A DNA stretch of 64,000 nt from Mimachlamys varia (taxonomy: Eukaryota > Mollusca > Bivalvia > Pectinida > Pectinidae), in contig OX392529.1 in NCBI GenBank assembly GCA_947623455.1, positions 60,345,186-60,409,185 of the forward strand. The letters run 5' to 3'. The translations under genes were made by a program, and so were the position numbers. The notes beneath the pieces were generated by a model. That model was not told the DNA's origin, searched no databases, and saw only the letters and a list, made by a program, of their open reading frames with translations. Positions 1 through 11,735 of the stretch are shown piece after piece; within the stretch, counting starts at the first letter, position 1; each line of letters opens with the position of its first letter.

Positions 1-610
1 CGCAGTTGTCTTATTGGAATTGGTCCTTATTTCTATGGTAACGAAACTATCAGTTGTGTGATCGGTCTTTATTACTATGGTAACGAAACTATTAATTGTC
101 TGATTGGTCCTTATTTCTATGGCAACGAAACTATTTATTGTCTGATTGGTCCTTATTACTATGGTAACGAAACTATTAATTGTCTGATTGGTCCTTATTA
201 CTATGGTAACGAAACTACTAATTGTCTGATCGGTCCTTATAACTATGGTAACGAAACTATCAATTGTCTGATTGGTTCTTATTTCTATGGTAACGAAACT
301 ATCAGTTGTCTGATCGGTCCTTATAACTATGGTAACGAAACTATCAATTGTCTGATCGGTCCTTATAACTATGGTAACGAAACTATTAATTGTCTGTTTT
401 GTCCGTATTACTATGGTAACGAAACTTTAAGTTGTCTGTTTGGTCCTTATTATTATGGTAACGAAACTGTTATTTTCTGATTGGTCCTTATTACTATGGT
501 AACGAAGCTAGCAATTGTCAGATTGGTCCTTATTTCTATGGTAACGAAGCTATCAGTTGTCTGATTGGCCCTTATTACTATGGAAACAAAGCTATCAGTG
601 TATTCTGACA
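1..610. repeat. 42-bp minisatellite, cut by the window start
   Basis: About 14 copies of a 42-bp unit with the constant word CTATGGTAACGAAACTAT. Because 42 is a multiple of three, the plus strand stays open from 58 to 480 and would read a 14-residue repeat (CLIGPYYYGNETIN-like). The frame breaks at 478-480 and later copies drift, ending near 610. The array continues to the left of the window. I read it as non-coding: no splice context and no domain. Confidence 0.93.
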
Positions 611-1489
611 ATAAAAAACCTGCATTTTATTGTAAAAATGGCATCGGCAATATTTCTTTGAATATAAGCCATGAAGATCAGATTGTCTTTTTATCATTTA
701 GAATATGCGCTTGGTAAAGTTATTGAGCCGCTCTCCATCACTTCCTTTGTCAGTTTAGCTAGCAGGGTATTATTGTCTACGGAAATGTCGATCAGATAAA
801 GGAGTATCGAGCAAATCAATAACGTGAGTCCCATTTTATAAGATACATTTCTTTTATAACGTGGTGCCAGCCAGGCATACAGTTAGGTCTGTATTGGAGT
901 CCTGCCAGTGATGTTTTTAAAATTATTTCTATTTTCGTGTAAGATGTCCTGTCGGCTATTGATATATCATATCAACTGTATGTTATATATTCTGTTGCCT
1001 TCCTGTTATTTTCAATGAACGATATTTCAAATATAAAAGGTAGTTCCATTTTGCTTGTTTTAATTCTGAATACATACAAAAATATACCTCTTAAGTTTTC
1101 TGAAATGGAACATTTAAGGAAGTGTAATAGAATGAAGTATATTTATTGATCACTTACATCCTCTTCAAATTTAGTTACTGGTTACTGCCTTTACAATCTT
1201 GTACGAGGCGACTTATGTGGGACACTTTTTCATTTCTCATTATTTTCCATCTTTACATTTCCTCCAATCTTTTACCTTTCACAACCCCCCCCCCCCTCCT
1301 TTTTTACTTACTATTCAACTAATTATATTAACAAACATATTCCTTACTGTGCTGTGTTGTTTCGTTGTCGGTACCCCAGTTCTTCTTATGAAGACATGTT
1401 ATTACTTAGATTTGGCCTTTATCAATGTACATGACGGGTGCCATTGGTGGAACAGCACTAACGTACCATTGTCATCTGATTGACCTCGC
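611..1489. other. AT-rich spacer, no gene seen
   Basis: No coding signature or recognised repeat. A C-rich tract (about 1284-1299) lies in a pyrimidine-rich stretch. The 94-codon frame at 1199-1483 has no recognisable motif. Confidence 0.5.
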
Positions 1490-2590
1490 CGTTCATCATA
1501 GCATCAGATCATAGCCGTGCGGTCCTGTATGTTGTTTATCTGCCCAGTCTAGATCATAGCCGTGCGGCCCTGTATGTTGTTTATCTGCCAAGTCTAGATC
1601 ATAGCCGTGCGGCCCTGTATGTTGATGGTCCGACAAGTCTAGATCATAGCCGTGCGGCCCTGAATGTTGATGGTCCGCCCGGTCTTGATCATAGCCGTGC
1701 GGCCCTGTATGTTGATTATCCGCCAAGTCTTGATCATAGCCGTGCGGTCCTGTATGTTGTTTATCCGCCAAGTCTAGATCATAGCCGTGCGCCCTGTATG
1801 TTGTTTATCTGCCCAGTCTAGATCATAGCCATGCGGCCCTGTATGTTGTTTATCCGCCAGGTCTGGATCATAGCCGTGCGGCCCTGTATGTTGTTTATCC
1901 GCCAGGTCTTGATCATAGCCGTGCGGTCCTGTATGTTGTTTATCCGCCAAGTCTTGATCATAGCCGTGCGGTCCTGTGTGTTGTTTATCCGCCAAGTCTT
2001 GATCATAGCCGTGCGGTCCTGTATGTTGTTTATCTGCCCAGTCTAGATCATAGCCGTGCGGCCCTGTATGTTGTTTATCCGCCAGGTCTGGATCATAGCC
2101 GTGCGGCCCTGTATGTTGTTTATCCGCCAAGTCTTGATCATAGCCGTGCGGCCCTGCATGTTGTTTATCCGCCAAGTCTTGATCATAGCCGTGCGGTCCT
2201 GTGTGTTGTTTATCCGCCAAGTCTTGATCATAGCCGTGCGGCCCTGTATGTTGTTTATCTGCCCAGTCTAGATCATAGCCGTGCGGCCCTGTATGTTGTT
2301 TATCCGCCAGGTCTGGATCATAGCTGTGCGGCCCTGTATGTTGTTTATCCGCCAAGTCTAGATCATAGCCGTGGGTCCCTGTATGTTGATGGTCCGCCAG
2401 GTCTGGATCATAGCTGTGCGGCCCTGTATGTAGTTTATCTGCGAAGTCTAGATCATAGCCGTGCGGCCCTGTATGTTGATGGTCCGACAAGTCTAGATCA
2501 TAGCCGTGCGGCCCTGTATGTTGTTGGTCCGCCCAGTCTAAATCATAGCCGTGTGGCCCTGTATGTTGATGACGCGCCAAGACATCAATG
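1490..2590. repeat. 45-bp minisatellite with 225-bp higher-order unit
   Basis: About 24 copies of a 45-bp unit built on GATCATAGCCGTGCGGCCCT. The minus strand is open for 273 codons (1774-2595), reading a 15-residue QHTGPHGYDLDLADK-like repeat, and other frames on both strands are open too. Open frames on both strands follow from the unit length and lack of stops, not from coding. A one-base loss near 1791 (GTGCGCCC instead of GTGCGGCCC) shifts the frame. Variants recur every five units: plus-strand frames at 1831-2046 and 2056-2271 are nearly identical and exactly 225 bp apart. Confidence 0.93.
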
Positions 2591-2595
2591 ATCAC

Positions 2596-3714
2596 AAAAA
2601 TGAAGTGAAGAAACTATAACAAAAAATCCCGTCCATGTGAATTTACTTGGCAATTAGAAAAGTCCACATATCCCTATACAGCGCTGTCTGATATATTTAC
2701 CTCCCAGGTAGCTCATGCCAATAACCTGTCAACTTATAAAGGGAACTTCCCTACCTCGCCATGTCTGAGTCGCAAATCAATTAACAGCAGTAAAAACCTT
2801 CCTCAGAGATTCATTCCCTGATGACGTCTGTGGTAGATTTTAAGATAATTAAAACATTATCCGGGAAACATACCATTTCTCAACTGGCTGAAATAGTTTC
2901 TTTGTTTGTCATATCAAACGCATAGAAGCTGATGTCATTCTCATCATTACTATTTTATAAATTGTGAACTCATGGCCAATCGTAACAGATATTCACGAAC
3001 TAGGAAAACTATTAGGATTCCATGGCTTATGTTTTGTGTTACTATGGAACTCATGGTCAATCACAATTGTTACGGTCAGATATAAACCAGAGTGTGGCCA
3101 AACAAAATAACAAAGAATCTGTAGAAGATGTAACTATTTATTCACAATTAAATAACAAATGACATGAGAATAACAATATACGGAATATCCTAATCTGATA
3201 TGATGATGTAGTCCAAATCCGTATAAGGCAAATGTGTACAGAATTCCCAGGTGTATAAACGCAGTGCTCTAACCAGATAGCACAGGTCCAGCTTATGTAT
3301 ACCTTAAAGTATCTATAATGTTCTTGTAGAAACACCCAGAATATTCTGGATGCAACAGGACAACTACACATTGTCTATAGGTAAACACCGGCAATTTCCA
3401 TAGCGTTCTTGTAAACATGTTTACACAACAAAAGTATGTACTTCAAAACTTGTCTATTCAAAACTACGTTTTACATAGTAAAATCCCCCCATAAAAAAGT
3501 TTGTAATTCAATGAAAAATAATACAATGAAATGAAGCATGATTCACAAAAGTTGAAAATAGTTGCAGCTTAATTGTAGAGTTGTTAAATTCTTACAAATA
3601 ATACAGTCACTTTACCTAGCATCAGCTATAGCATTGTCTTTAACCTTGATATTATGATGTCATAGTGTACTGTTGCAACAACAAACTCCTTCTTGTCACT
3701 CTCTGATGTTTTTA
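2596..3714. other. Spacer, no gene seen
   Basis: AT-rich sequence with only short random frames. A small local echo (AACTCATGGCCAATC near 2967 and AACTCATGGTCAATC near 3049) is the only internal repeat I noticed. Confidence 0.45.
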
Positions 3715-3977
3715 GACATTAAATAAAGAGACGGTTATGATCAGTAAACATATGTTTGTTTGACATTAAATAAAGCGAGGGTTATGATCAGTAAACAGAT
3801 GTTTGTTAGACATTAAATAAAGAGAGGGTTATGATCAGTAAACAGATGTTTGTTAGACATTAAATAAAGAGAGGGTTATGATCAGTAAACAGATGTTTGT
3901 TAGACATTAAATAAAGAGAGAGTTATGATCAGTAAACAGATGTTTATTAGACATTAAATAAAGAGAGGGTTATGATC
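3715..3977. repeat. 47-bp tandem repeat
   Basis: About 5.6 copies of a 47-bp unit starting GACATTAAATAAAGAGAGGG; GACATT recurs at 3715 and 3762 and every 47 bp after. The first two copies are more diverged than the rest, as expected at an array edge. Confidence 0.92.
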
Positions 3978-4129
3978 CCTTTATTTTTATATTTGTATTT
4001 TTATTTTCAAAGATTTTTTCAAACATCATAGTACATTTGAATTTTTTTAACTTGTATACACATACTCGTTCAATTTTTACTTAACAAACATTTTTACTTA
4101 AAAAACTTTAACATGTACAGAAATAACAA

Positions 4130-4625
4130 ATTTACTGTATATTTTTATTATCTGTCCTTGACCTACTTGATGGTAAAGTTTTGTACAGTTGCATGACAAA
4201 AAATACTTTTCTGCAAGATTGCTTTTGATAAGTGTTTGAAGAAATAACACATAATCCTTCCATGTGGAACTGTAGATGATTACGTCATCAATGTAGGCTT
4301 CACAACCATCTAGATCCTGAGCAAGGGAATGAATCATCCTTTGAAATGCTGCTGGAGCATTTCCATCCCGAATTGCATGACTTTATACTGGAAAAATCCA
4401 TCAGGAGTGGCTCTCTCTATCAAAGACACCAACAACCTTTAAGTAGATAAAACTTACTGACAAACTTAGCATTGCCAATTTTATCGATAGTTATCTGGTT
4501 CTAGGGCCTGGATAGGAGCCAGTTTTTGTAACATATTTCACTTCTCGAAAGTCTGTATACAAGCGGTACGAACCGTCCAGTTCTCCACCAAAACACAAAG
4601 AGAGCTCCAGGGTTACTACTGCTTT
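4130..4625 (-). pseudogene. Ty3/gypsy reverse transcriptase remnant
   Basis: Reading the minus strand from about 4625 to 4130, with several frame changes and stops, gives the order of blocks of a Ty3/gypsy-type RT: DGSYRLYTDFREV, then VTKTGSYPGPRT, then SHAIRDGNAPAAFQRMIHSL, then GCEAYIDDVIIYSSTW with the catalytic YIDD, and finally a degraded Y-HQVGQGQ near the end of the RT core. These match established gypsy RT motifs (SYPxPR, APAxFQ, YIDDVxxYS, VGQG). No LTR, integrase or gag is visible; only the RT core survives, broken and certainly inactive. Its upstream end abuts the RT-element copy that starts near 4640 on the opposite strand. Confidence 0.85.
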
Positions 4626-4639
4626 AACAATATCTTTAC

Positions 4640-5312
4640 TAATATACTATTGAATTCCTGGTTGAAAATATCTTTAAAGTTCGGAGGAAAGATTTTCCAT
4701 CAGACTGTTGGCATTCCAATGGGCACTAACTGTGTACCACTATTGGCTGACTTGTTTTTGTTTTCATACGAGGCTGAATTTGTCGAGGCGCTAATCAGGA
4801 CGGGTAACAAAAACCTTGCCAAATCTTTCAATTTAACTTTCAGGTATATCGACGATGTGTGGTCTATAAACAACAAGAAGTTTGCTGATCTAGTCGATCT
4901 ATATACCCTACTGAACTTGAGATAAAAGACTCTAGGGCTTGCTCTGAATATCGAGATTTTCGTGATAGATGTCAACTGATGACGAACAAACTTACGGCAC
5001 AGGGATTCGAGAGATGCAGGCTGATAAAGACTTTGGGCAAGTTTTTTGGTCGCCATCTTGATCTAATCGAGAAATATTCTGTATCTTTATGTGATATGAA
5101 GATGGACGTTTTTGAGTTTGCTTCAGTATGCTTGTTAATGTGTTTATTTGTTGCGATGACGATGATAACTCGGTTCTAATTTTGAGGATTGATACTTACT
5201 TGGATGTGACCAAGATTTACATGGTGGGTTCGTGTTCCTATTTTACCCCTTGTTTAATCGATTTTGAGTTCGGATTATGGTTTTGTTGACGCTTTGGTAT
5301 TCTCTGATTAAT
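4640..5312 (+). pseudogene. RT-element copy A (Penelope-like/non-LTR class), internally deleted
   Basis: The frame at 4650-4925 reads the palm of a reverse transcriptase: GIPMGTN at residues 21-27, LLADLFLFSYEAEF after it, and the catalytic YIDD at 66-69 (bases 4845-4856). After 4910 an internal deletion removes the segment with LYDKRD seen in sister copies. Sequence resumes with ARACSEYRDFRDR-like codons, the frame at 4979-5179 (FGRHLDLIEKYSVSLCDMKM) and then the conserved 3' block ending in GTATTCTCTG near 5312. Family assignment rests on recalled motifs; RT identity is solid, Penelope-like versus another non-LTR class less so. Broken, not functional. Confidence 0.85.
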
Positions 5313-5861
5313 GTCATTCTCAAGCATGTACTACACCTCCTTTCATACATTTTGAAATATATTCGAATAATCGAGAATCACATTTTTACTTCGTTCTTTT
5401 GTTTTCCCCCCTGAAATGGCCCAATTTCACATCAAGATTTGACAGTATTTTCCGAATATGTGTTAACGTACGCCTGACATTGGAAGAGTAGGCCGTACAC
5501 CTACGATGACCGGTCCAGTGATTAATTCGTGCATCAAGAGAATACACTGGAAGGACATTAATGACACCTAGCTCCACACCCTGTAACAAAACCGATGGTA
5601 ACATGGTAGTCCAAACAGAACGAGGCCATTTCAAAATTTCTCAAGCTGAGGAAAATATTCTCAACAGATTTTTCCACAAATTTAGTTACAAACCTAATGT
5701 TTTTCGTGTACTCAAATTCTGTCTTTATTTTATCAGGCGAAAGTTTTGCTATTTGACCTGAAATTTTCATCTTTTTCTAGCTTTAGTTTTTCTAATTCAA
5801 TTCGCGTTTACCTTTCTTTTTCCCTTTCTATTTCCAGAAACCTTCTAAATACCTATATAAA
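5313..5861. other. Unassigned sequence between RT-element pieces
   Basis: Overlapping short frames occur on both strands at 5386-5770 (66-82 codons) but none has a recognisable motif. I see no gene here. Confidence 0.35.
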
Positions 5862-5945
5862 GAAAATTAGAAAATACCGAAGCGTTAACAAAACCATAAT
5901 CCGAACACAAAATTGATTAATCTAGGGGCAAAATAATTTCTAGTT
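5862..5945 (-). mobile_element. RT-element 3' tail fragment
   Basis: Reverse complement of the conserved tail: AATACCGAAGCGTTAACAAA, then CATAATCCGAACAC and GATTAATCTAGGGGCAAAAT. Same order and spacing as the tails at 5240-5312 and 61250-61320. Only the terminal ~85 bp is present. Confidence 0.8.
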
Positions 5946-7226
5946 TCTTAGATAACATAACATATAAACTAACATATATCTCTATTCACCTTTTTATCGT
6001 CTCTTCCAAAAAAAAACAGTCCCAATTCCTACATCACTAGCATCTAAGTTTGATTTTTTTTTGGAAAAGTTTGGCGCACAGCAAACTGGACCATTGATCA
6101 AAAGCGATTTGATTTTAATGAAAGACTTTTTCAGCTCTTCGTTCAATCAAACTTTACATATCTGCGAAGAAAATCTGTAAATTGGCAAACCAGTATGGAA
6201 CAGTGTGGACAAAATAAAATCCAACCATGCCCAAAACTCTCATGAACTCTTTCTTGTTTGTTGGAATAGAGACCTTAACAATATGATATTTACACAAAAC
6301 TATGTATTTCATAGTAACACAATCTTAAGGAAACGCTCTCATGAGGATTTTTGTAATAAGTTTACAGAAAGCAATTTTTAGTAATATATGTTTTCCATCA
6401 GAAATGAGCAAAATGAATAATGGGCTTATTTCGAAGATATATGGGTTTTAAAAGCGGGGAAATAAATCCTCTAGACAATCAAGAATAAATTTTTAATCCA
6501 ACTGTACTACTAAAACAAGATATCACTTAAGACTAAATAAACTTTCGAATGAATATACAACAATCCTTCTGCGTTACATATGTATAATCCCTTGTTACAT
6601 TTTATAACCACATCATCAATGCCAAATACATGCATGCGTGCGATTGATCGATTGTATGACACCAGTCTAGCCCCAATGGAACAGAATGACGTAATTTGGC
6701 TTCATTGCTTCATCTGTGTAAACATAATTATGTGCGCATTAGATGACAAATGCATGTACTTTTGCAATTGATAAGCTGGTTGAATTACCAACGGAAGATC
6801 ATCTATTACAACCAGGGATTTATTTCTGCAATAAACACCCACTAACATACTTATCTAATTACATAATACCCTAGTTCATCAATGAATCGGGACCATCCTT
6901 ATAAACTGTCAGTATTGACGTAGTATCGTCACAGGTAACAGAGACAGCAACAGGAAGGTATTTGATTAATTAACGTGCGAACGACTTTTTCTAAACGGTA
7001 ATGCACACATGTTACATAACAGTAAGAGGTTTAAATCAGATTAACTCGGTCTCGGAGTGAAAAGTTTAATCCATTACCATTTCGGAAGGCTTAAATATAG
7101 TTAATGGTGACTTATAAACTTTGAATATAAAGATATATGATTTTTTAATTTAATCTTTCAACATAATTTTTTAATATATGTAATTTTTTCAAAGAAGCTG
7201 AAGCTTCCAACCGTAGTATAGACTAA
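5946..7226. other. AT-rich spacer, no gene seen
   Basis: Long AT-rich stretch with scattered A/T runs. The 63-codon frame at 6580-6771 has no recognisable motif. Confidence 0.45.
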
Positions 7227-9976
7227 GGGATTCGGGGACAGTTGTGGAGAGATCTAGGGGATTCGGGGACAGTTGTGGAGAGATCTAGGGGATTCGGGGA
7301 CAGTTGTGGAGAGATCTAGGGGATTCGGGGACAGTTGTGGAGAGATCTTGGGATTCGGGGACAATTGTGGAGAGATGTAGGGGATTCGGGGACAGTTGTG
7401 GAGAGATCTAGGGATTCGGGGACAGTTGTAGAGAGATCTAGGGATTCGGGGACAGTTGTAGAGAGATCTAGGGATTCGGGGACAGTTGTGGAGAGATCTA
7501 GGGATTCGGGGACAGTTGTAGAGAGATCTAGAGGATTCGGGGACAGTTGTGGAGAGATCTAGGGATTCGGGGACAGTTGTGGAGAGATCTAGGGATTCGG
7601 GGACAGTTGTAGAGAGATCTAGGGGATTCGGGGACAGTTGTGGAGAGATCTAGGGATTCGGGGACAGTTGTGGAGAGATCTAGGGATTCGGGGACAGTTG
7701 TAGAGAGATCTAGGGGATTCGGGGACAGTTGTGGAGAGATGTAGGGGATTCGGGGACAGTTGTAGAGAGATCTAGGGGTTCGGGGACAGTTGTAGAGAGA
7801 TCTAGGGGATTCGGGGACAGTTGTGGAGAAATGTAGGGGATTCGGGGACAGTTGTGGAGAGATCTAGGGATTCGGGGACAGTTGTAGAGAGATCTAGGGG
7901 ATTCGGGGACAGTTGTGGAGAGATGTAGGGGATTCGGGGACAGTTGAAGAGAGATCTAGGGATTCGGGGACAGTTGTAGAGAGATCTAGGGATTCGGGGA
8001 CAGTTGTAGAGAGATCTAGGGATTCGGGGACAGTTGTAGAGAGATCTAGGGATTCGGGGACAGTTGTAGAGAGATGTAGGGGATTCGGGGACAGTTGTGG
8101 AGAGATCTAGGGATTCGGGGACAGTTGTAGAGAGATCTAGGGATTCGGGGACAGTTGTAGAGAGATCTAGGGGATTCGGGGACAGTTGTGGAGAGATGTA
8201 GGGGATTCGGGGACAGTTGTGGAGAGATGTAGGGGATTTGGGGACAGTTGTGGAGAGATGTAGGGGATTCGGGGACAGTTGTGGAGAGATGTAGGGGATT
8301 CGGAGACAGTTGTGGAGAGATCTAGGGATTCGGGGACAGTTGTGGAGAGATCTAGGGATTCGGGGACAGTTGTGGAGAGATCTAGGGGATTCGGGGACAG
8401 TTGTGGAGAGATGTAGGGGATTCGGGGACAGTTGTGGAGAGATCTAGGAATTCGGGGACAGTTGTGGAGAGATCTAGGGATTCGGGGACAGTTGTGGAGA
8501 GATCTAGGGGATTCGGGGACAGTTGTGGAGAGATCTAGGGATTCGGGGACAGTTGTGTAGAGATCTAGGGATTCGGGGACAGTTGTGGAGAGATGTAGGG
8601 GATTCGGGGACAGTTGTGGAGAGATCTAGGGGATTCGGGGACAGTTGTGGAGAGATCTAGGGGATTCGGGGACAGTTGTGGAGAGATCTAGGGATTCGGG
8701 GACAGTTGTAGAGAGATCTAGGGGATTCGGGGACAGTTGTGGAGAGATCTAGGGATTCGGGGACAGTTGTGGAGAGATCTAGGGATTCGGGGACAGTTGT
8801 GGAGAGATGTAGGGGATTCGGGGACAGTTGTAGAGAGATCTAGGGGTTCGGGGACAGTTGTAGAGAGATCTAGGGGATTCGGGGACAGTTGTGGAGAAAT
8901 GTAGGGGATTCGGGGACAGTTGTGGAGAGATCTAGGGATTCGGGGACAGTTGTAGAGAGATCTAGGGGATTCGGGGACAGTTGTGGAGAGATGTAGGGGA
9001 TTCGGGGACAGTTGAAGAGAGATCTAGGGATTCGGGGACAGTTGTAGAGAGATCTAGGGATTCGGGGACAGTTGTAGAGAGATCTAGGGATTCGGGGACA
9101 GTTGTAGAGAGATCTAGGGATTCGGGGACAGTTGTAGAGAGATGTAGGGGATTCGGGGACAGTTGTGGAGAGATCTAGGGATTCGGGGACAGTTGTAGAG
9201 AGATCTAGGGATTCGGGGACAGTTGTAGAGAGATCTAGGGGATTCGGGGACAGTTGTGGAGAGATGTAGGGGATTCGGGGACAGTTGTGGAGAGATGTAG
9301 GGGATTTGGGGACAGTTGTGGAGAGATGTAGGGGATTCGGGGACAGTTGTGGAGAGATGTAGGGGATTCGGAGACAGTTGTGGAGAGATCTAGGGATTCG
9401 GGGACAGTTGTGGAGAGATCTAGGGATTCGGGGACAGTTGTGGAGAGATCTAGGGGATTCGGGGACAGTTGTGGAGAGATGTAGGGGATTCGGGGACAGT
9501 TGTGGAGAGATCTAGGAATTCGGGGACAGTTGTGGAGAGATCTAGGGATTCGGGGACAGTTGTGGAGAGATCTAGGGGATTCGGGGACAGTTGTGGAGAG
9601 ATCTAGGGATTCGGGGACAGTTGTGTAGAGATCTAGGGATTCGGGGACAGTTGTGGAGAGATGTAGGGGATTCGGGGACAGTTGTGGAGAGATCTAGGGG
9701 ATTCGGGGACAGTTGTAGAGAGATCTAGGGGATTTTAGGGACAGTTGTGGAGAGATCTAGGGATTCGGGGACAGTTGTGGAGAGATGTAGGGGATTCGGG
9801 GACAGTTGTGGAGAGATCTAGGGGATTCGGAGACAGTTGTGGAGAGATGTAGGGGATTCGGGGACAGTTCTGGAGAGATGTAGGGGATTCGGGGACAGTT
9901 GTGGAGAGATCTAGGGATTCGGGGACAGTTGTGGAGAGATCTAGGGATTCGGGGACAGTTGTGGAGAGATCTAGGG
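7227..9976. repeat. 30/31-bp minisatellite, about 89 copies, with 1068-bp internal duplication
   Basis: Units read GATTCGGGGACAGTTGTGGA followed by GAGATCTAGGG, alternating between 30 and 31 bp through GGG/GGGG length changes and with GATCTAGG/GATGTAGG variants. A block of about 950 bp beginning near 7735 recurs 1068 bp further on: rare variants such as GGGGTTCGGG, GAGAAATGTAGG, GTTGAAGAG, GGATTTGGGG and TTGTGTAGAG each appear twice at that spacing. Frames at 7913-8110 and 8981-9178 are identical for this reason. Sequence past about 9714 diverges. Confidence 0.96.
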
Positions 9977-10729
9977 GCAGCTTTGTAATGTAATACGTAC
10001 CTGTCGTTTTTTGACGTCATTGGATGCCGACGTCATAGTGACGTCGTGGATTATTGACTGGAGGACTTCAGTAGCAGTAGATTTTCATAGACAGCATTGT
10101 GCCATTTTTCACATAAAACTTGTTGCTGTGCCTGTGTTTGTTTTATTTTTGGTTTTGGCTTTCTTTCTTCGTACAGTTTGTAGCTTTTTCAATAACATCT
10201 TTAGTTTTTGAGTTATATATATATATCTTTTTCATTTCTCAAAACAATTTTATGGAGGCGTTAGTAACGCCGTGCATATAGCAATTAGCTACAAACTGGA
10301 TATACGGAGTTTGAGACACCTAGTGGTAATCTCCGTAATTACTGTTGATAATAGAGACAACTTTTACAGTAACGGAGTACAGATGAAATATTAAACGAGG
10401 GATAATTCACATGATTATTTTTAACCTTCTGTACGTTTCAGATAACACCTTTCTAAATCTGTATTTGTTGTGAGATGGTATATGTAAGGCTGTTTTTCTT
10501 AATTCTGAACAACTTCAAGTGTAACCGTTATATGCGCAGTTGTCTATTTACAAATTATCCTTGACACACGAGGCAATTGATTTGCTTTAAAGTTTACGAA
10601 CATTGTCAGACTCGGATACTAACATCTAATTTTGTTGTGGGAATGTGCCTTACGTTCACTAGGCTAGTACCTGAGTACTATTAGAACAATTCTTGTTATT
10701 AACGCATGATTTGTAGCACTGCATCCTAA
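9977..10729. other. AT-rich spacer, no gene seen
   Basis: Nothing recognised apart from a TA run at 10215-10226. The 66-codon frame at 10011-10211 encodes a hydrophobic stretch but has no motif or context supporting a gene. Confidence 0.4.
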
Positions 10730-11560
10730 CAGGTACATGTACCAGAGAACAAAATTTTGAGATCATTGCCTGAGATCATTCACGTGTGAGAATAATGCCC
10801 GAGACTTGCATGCAAGTTGGAACAAACAGTATCATGAGTATGCATATGTTACAACACCATGCTAGATTGTTTTCTTAAAATGTTTCAAAAATCACAAAAC
10901 TGTTTCAGGTTAACAGACATTTGAACATTGCTAGATAATATTTATCATTCTTCTTACAACTTCAATTGTGCTTGTGATTTCTTGAATCTTGACTGACCTA
11001 TATATCTCCGTTACAATACAGAAATGTATGTTTTAGTTGGAAAAAACCCAGTCAATTGATTTCTGATTACATTCATATAGTCCAGTCAAAATATAGGCCT
11101 AACCGTGACAAAATTGCAACAGAATTTATTTTTTTATATTTTAATCAGATTTGCCTTACATGTACATGTACTGGAGATCATAATTTTGAGATAATTGCCT
11201 GAGATATACACGTGTGAGAATAATGCCCACGATTTTCATGTTGTACAATGCTTGAGAGCAATACCTACATGTAAGAGATTTACATGTAAGTTAGAACAAG
11301 GAGATTTAATAACAACTGTTTTAAATAAAATTACAGTATCAAGAGTATGTTACAACACCATGTGAAATGTTTTCATAAATGCGTTTTATAACTGAGAACT
11401 GTTTCAGATTAACAGACTTTTGAACATTACTAGATAATATTATCCATTCTTCATAAAACTTGAATTGTGTTTGTTATTCCTTTAATCTTGACTGACCAAT
11501 ATATCTCAACAACAGAAAACGTCAATTGATTGCTGATTGCATTCATAGTACTATATACGT
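10730..11560. repeat. Old tandem duplication of about 400 bp
   Basis: Two diverged direct copies, about 10735-11095 and 11160-11555, share in order: TACATGTAC, TTTTGAGAT-ATTGCCTGAGAT, CACGTGTGAGAATAATGCCC, GTATGTTACAACACCATG (with small changes), CTGTTTCAG-TTAACAGAC, GAACATT-CTAGATAATATT, AATCTTGACTGACC-ATATATCTC and GTCAATTGATT. The second copy has an extra ~50 bp. No coding content. Confidence 0.85.
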
Positions 11561-11637
11561 GACATGGCCCTAAGAGCTGGATTAAAGTATGACCGAAGTG
11601 CGTTTTATTTATGTTCTATTTATGGAAATGTACAAGT

Positions 11638-11735
11638 ACAGTGAAACCTCTCTATTAAGACCACCTTAGCGACCGCACCAAATTGGTCTTAATAGCGGAG
11701 TGATCTTAATACAGAGGGTGACCATGCAGACAGAT
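11638..11735. repeat. Hairpin-forming repeat with GAAACCTCTCTATTAAGACC
   Basis: The words CTCTATTAAGACCACC and GGTCTTAATAG / TGATCTTAATACAGAG are mutually complementary, giving an imperfect stem. Sequence of the type 'AGTGAAACCTCT-TATTAAGACC' is a common dispersed repeat end in invertebrates, perhaps a DNA transposon terminus. That assignment is recollection; the hairpin is seen directly. Confidence 0.55.

Noticed and set aside
5386..5770. Overlapping frames on both strands as a possible domesticated gene
   Set aside because: Each is under 85 codons with no recognisable motif; nothing supports coding.
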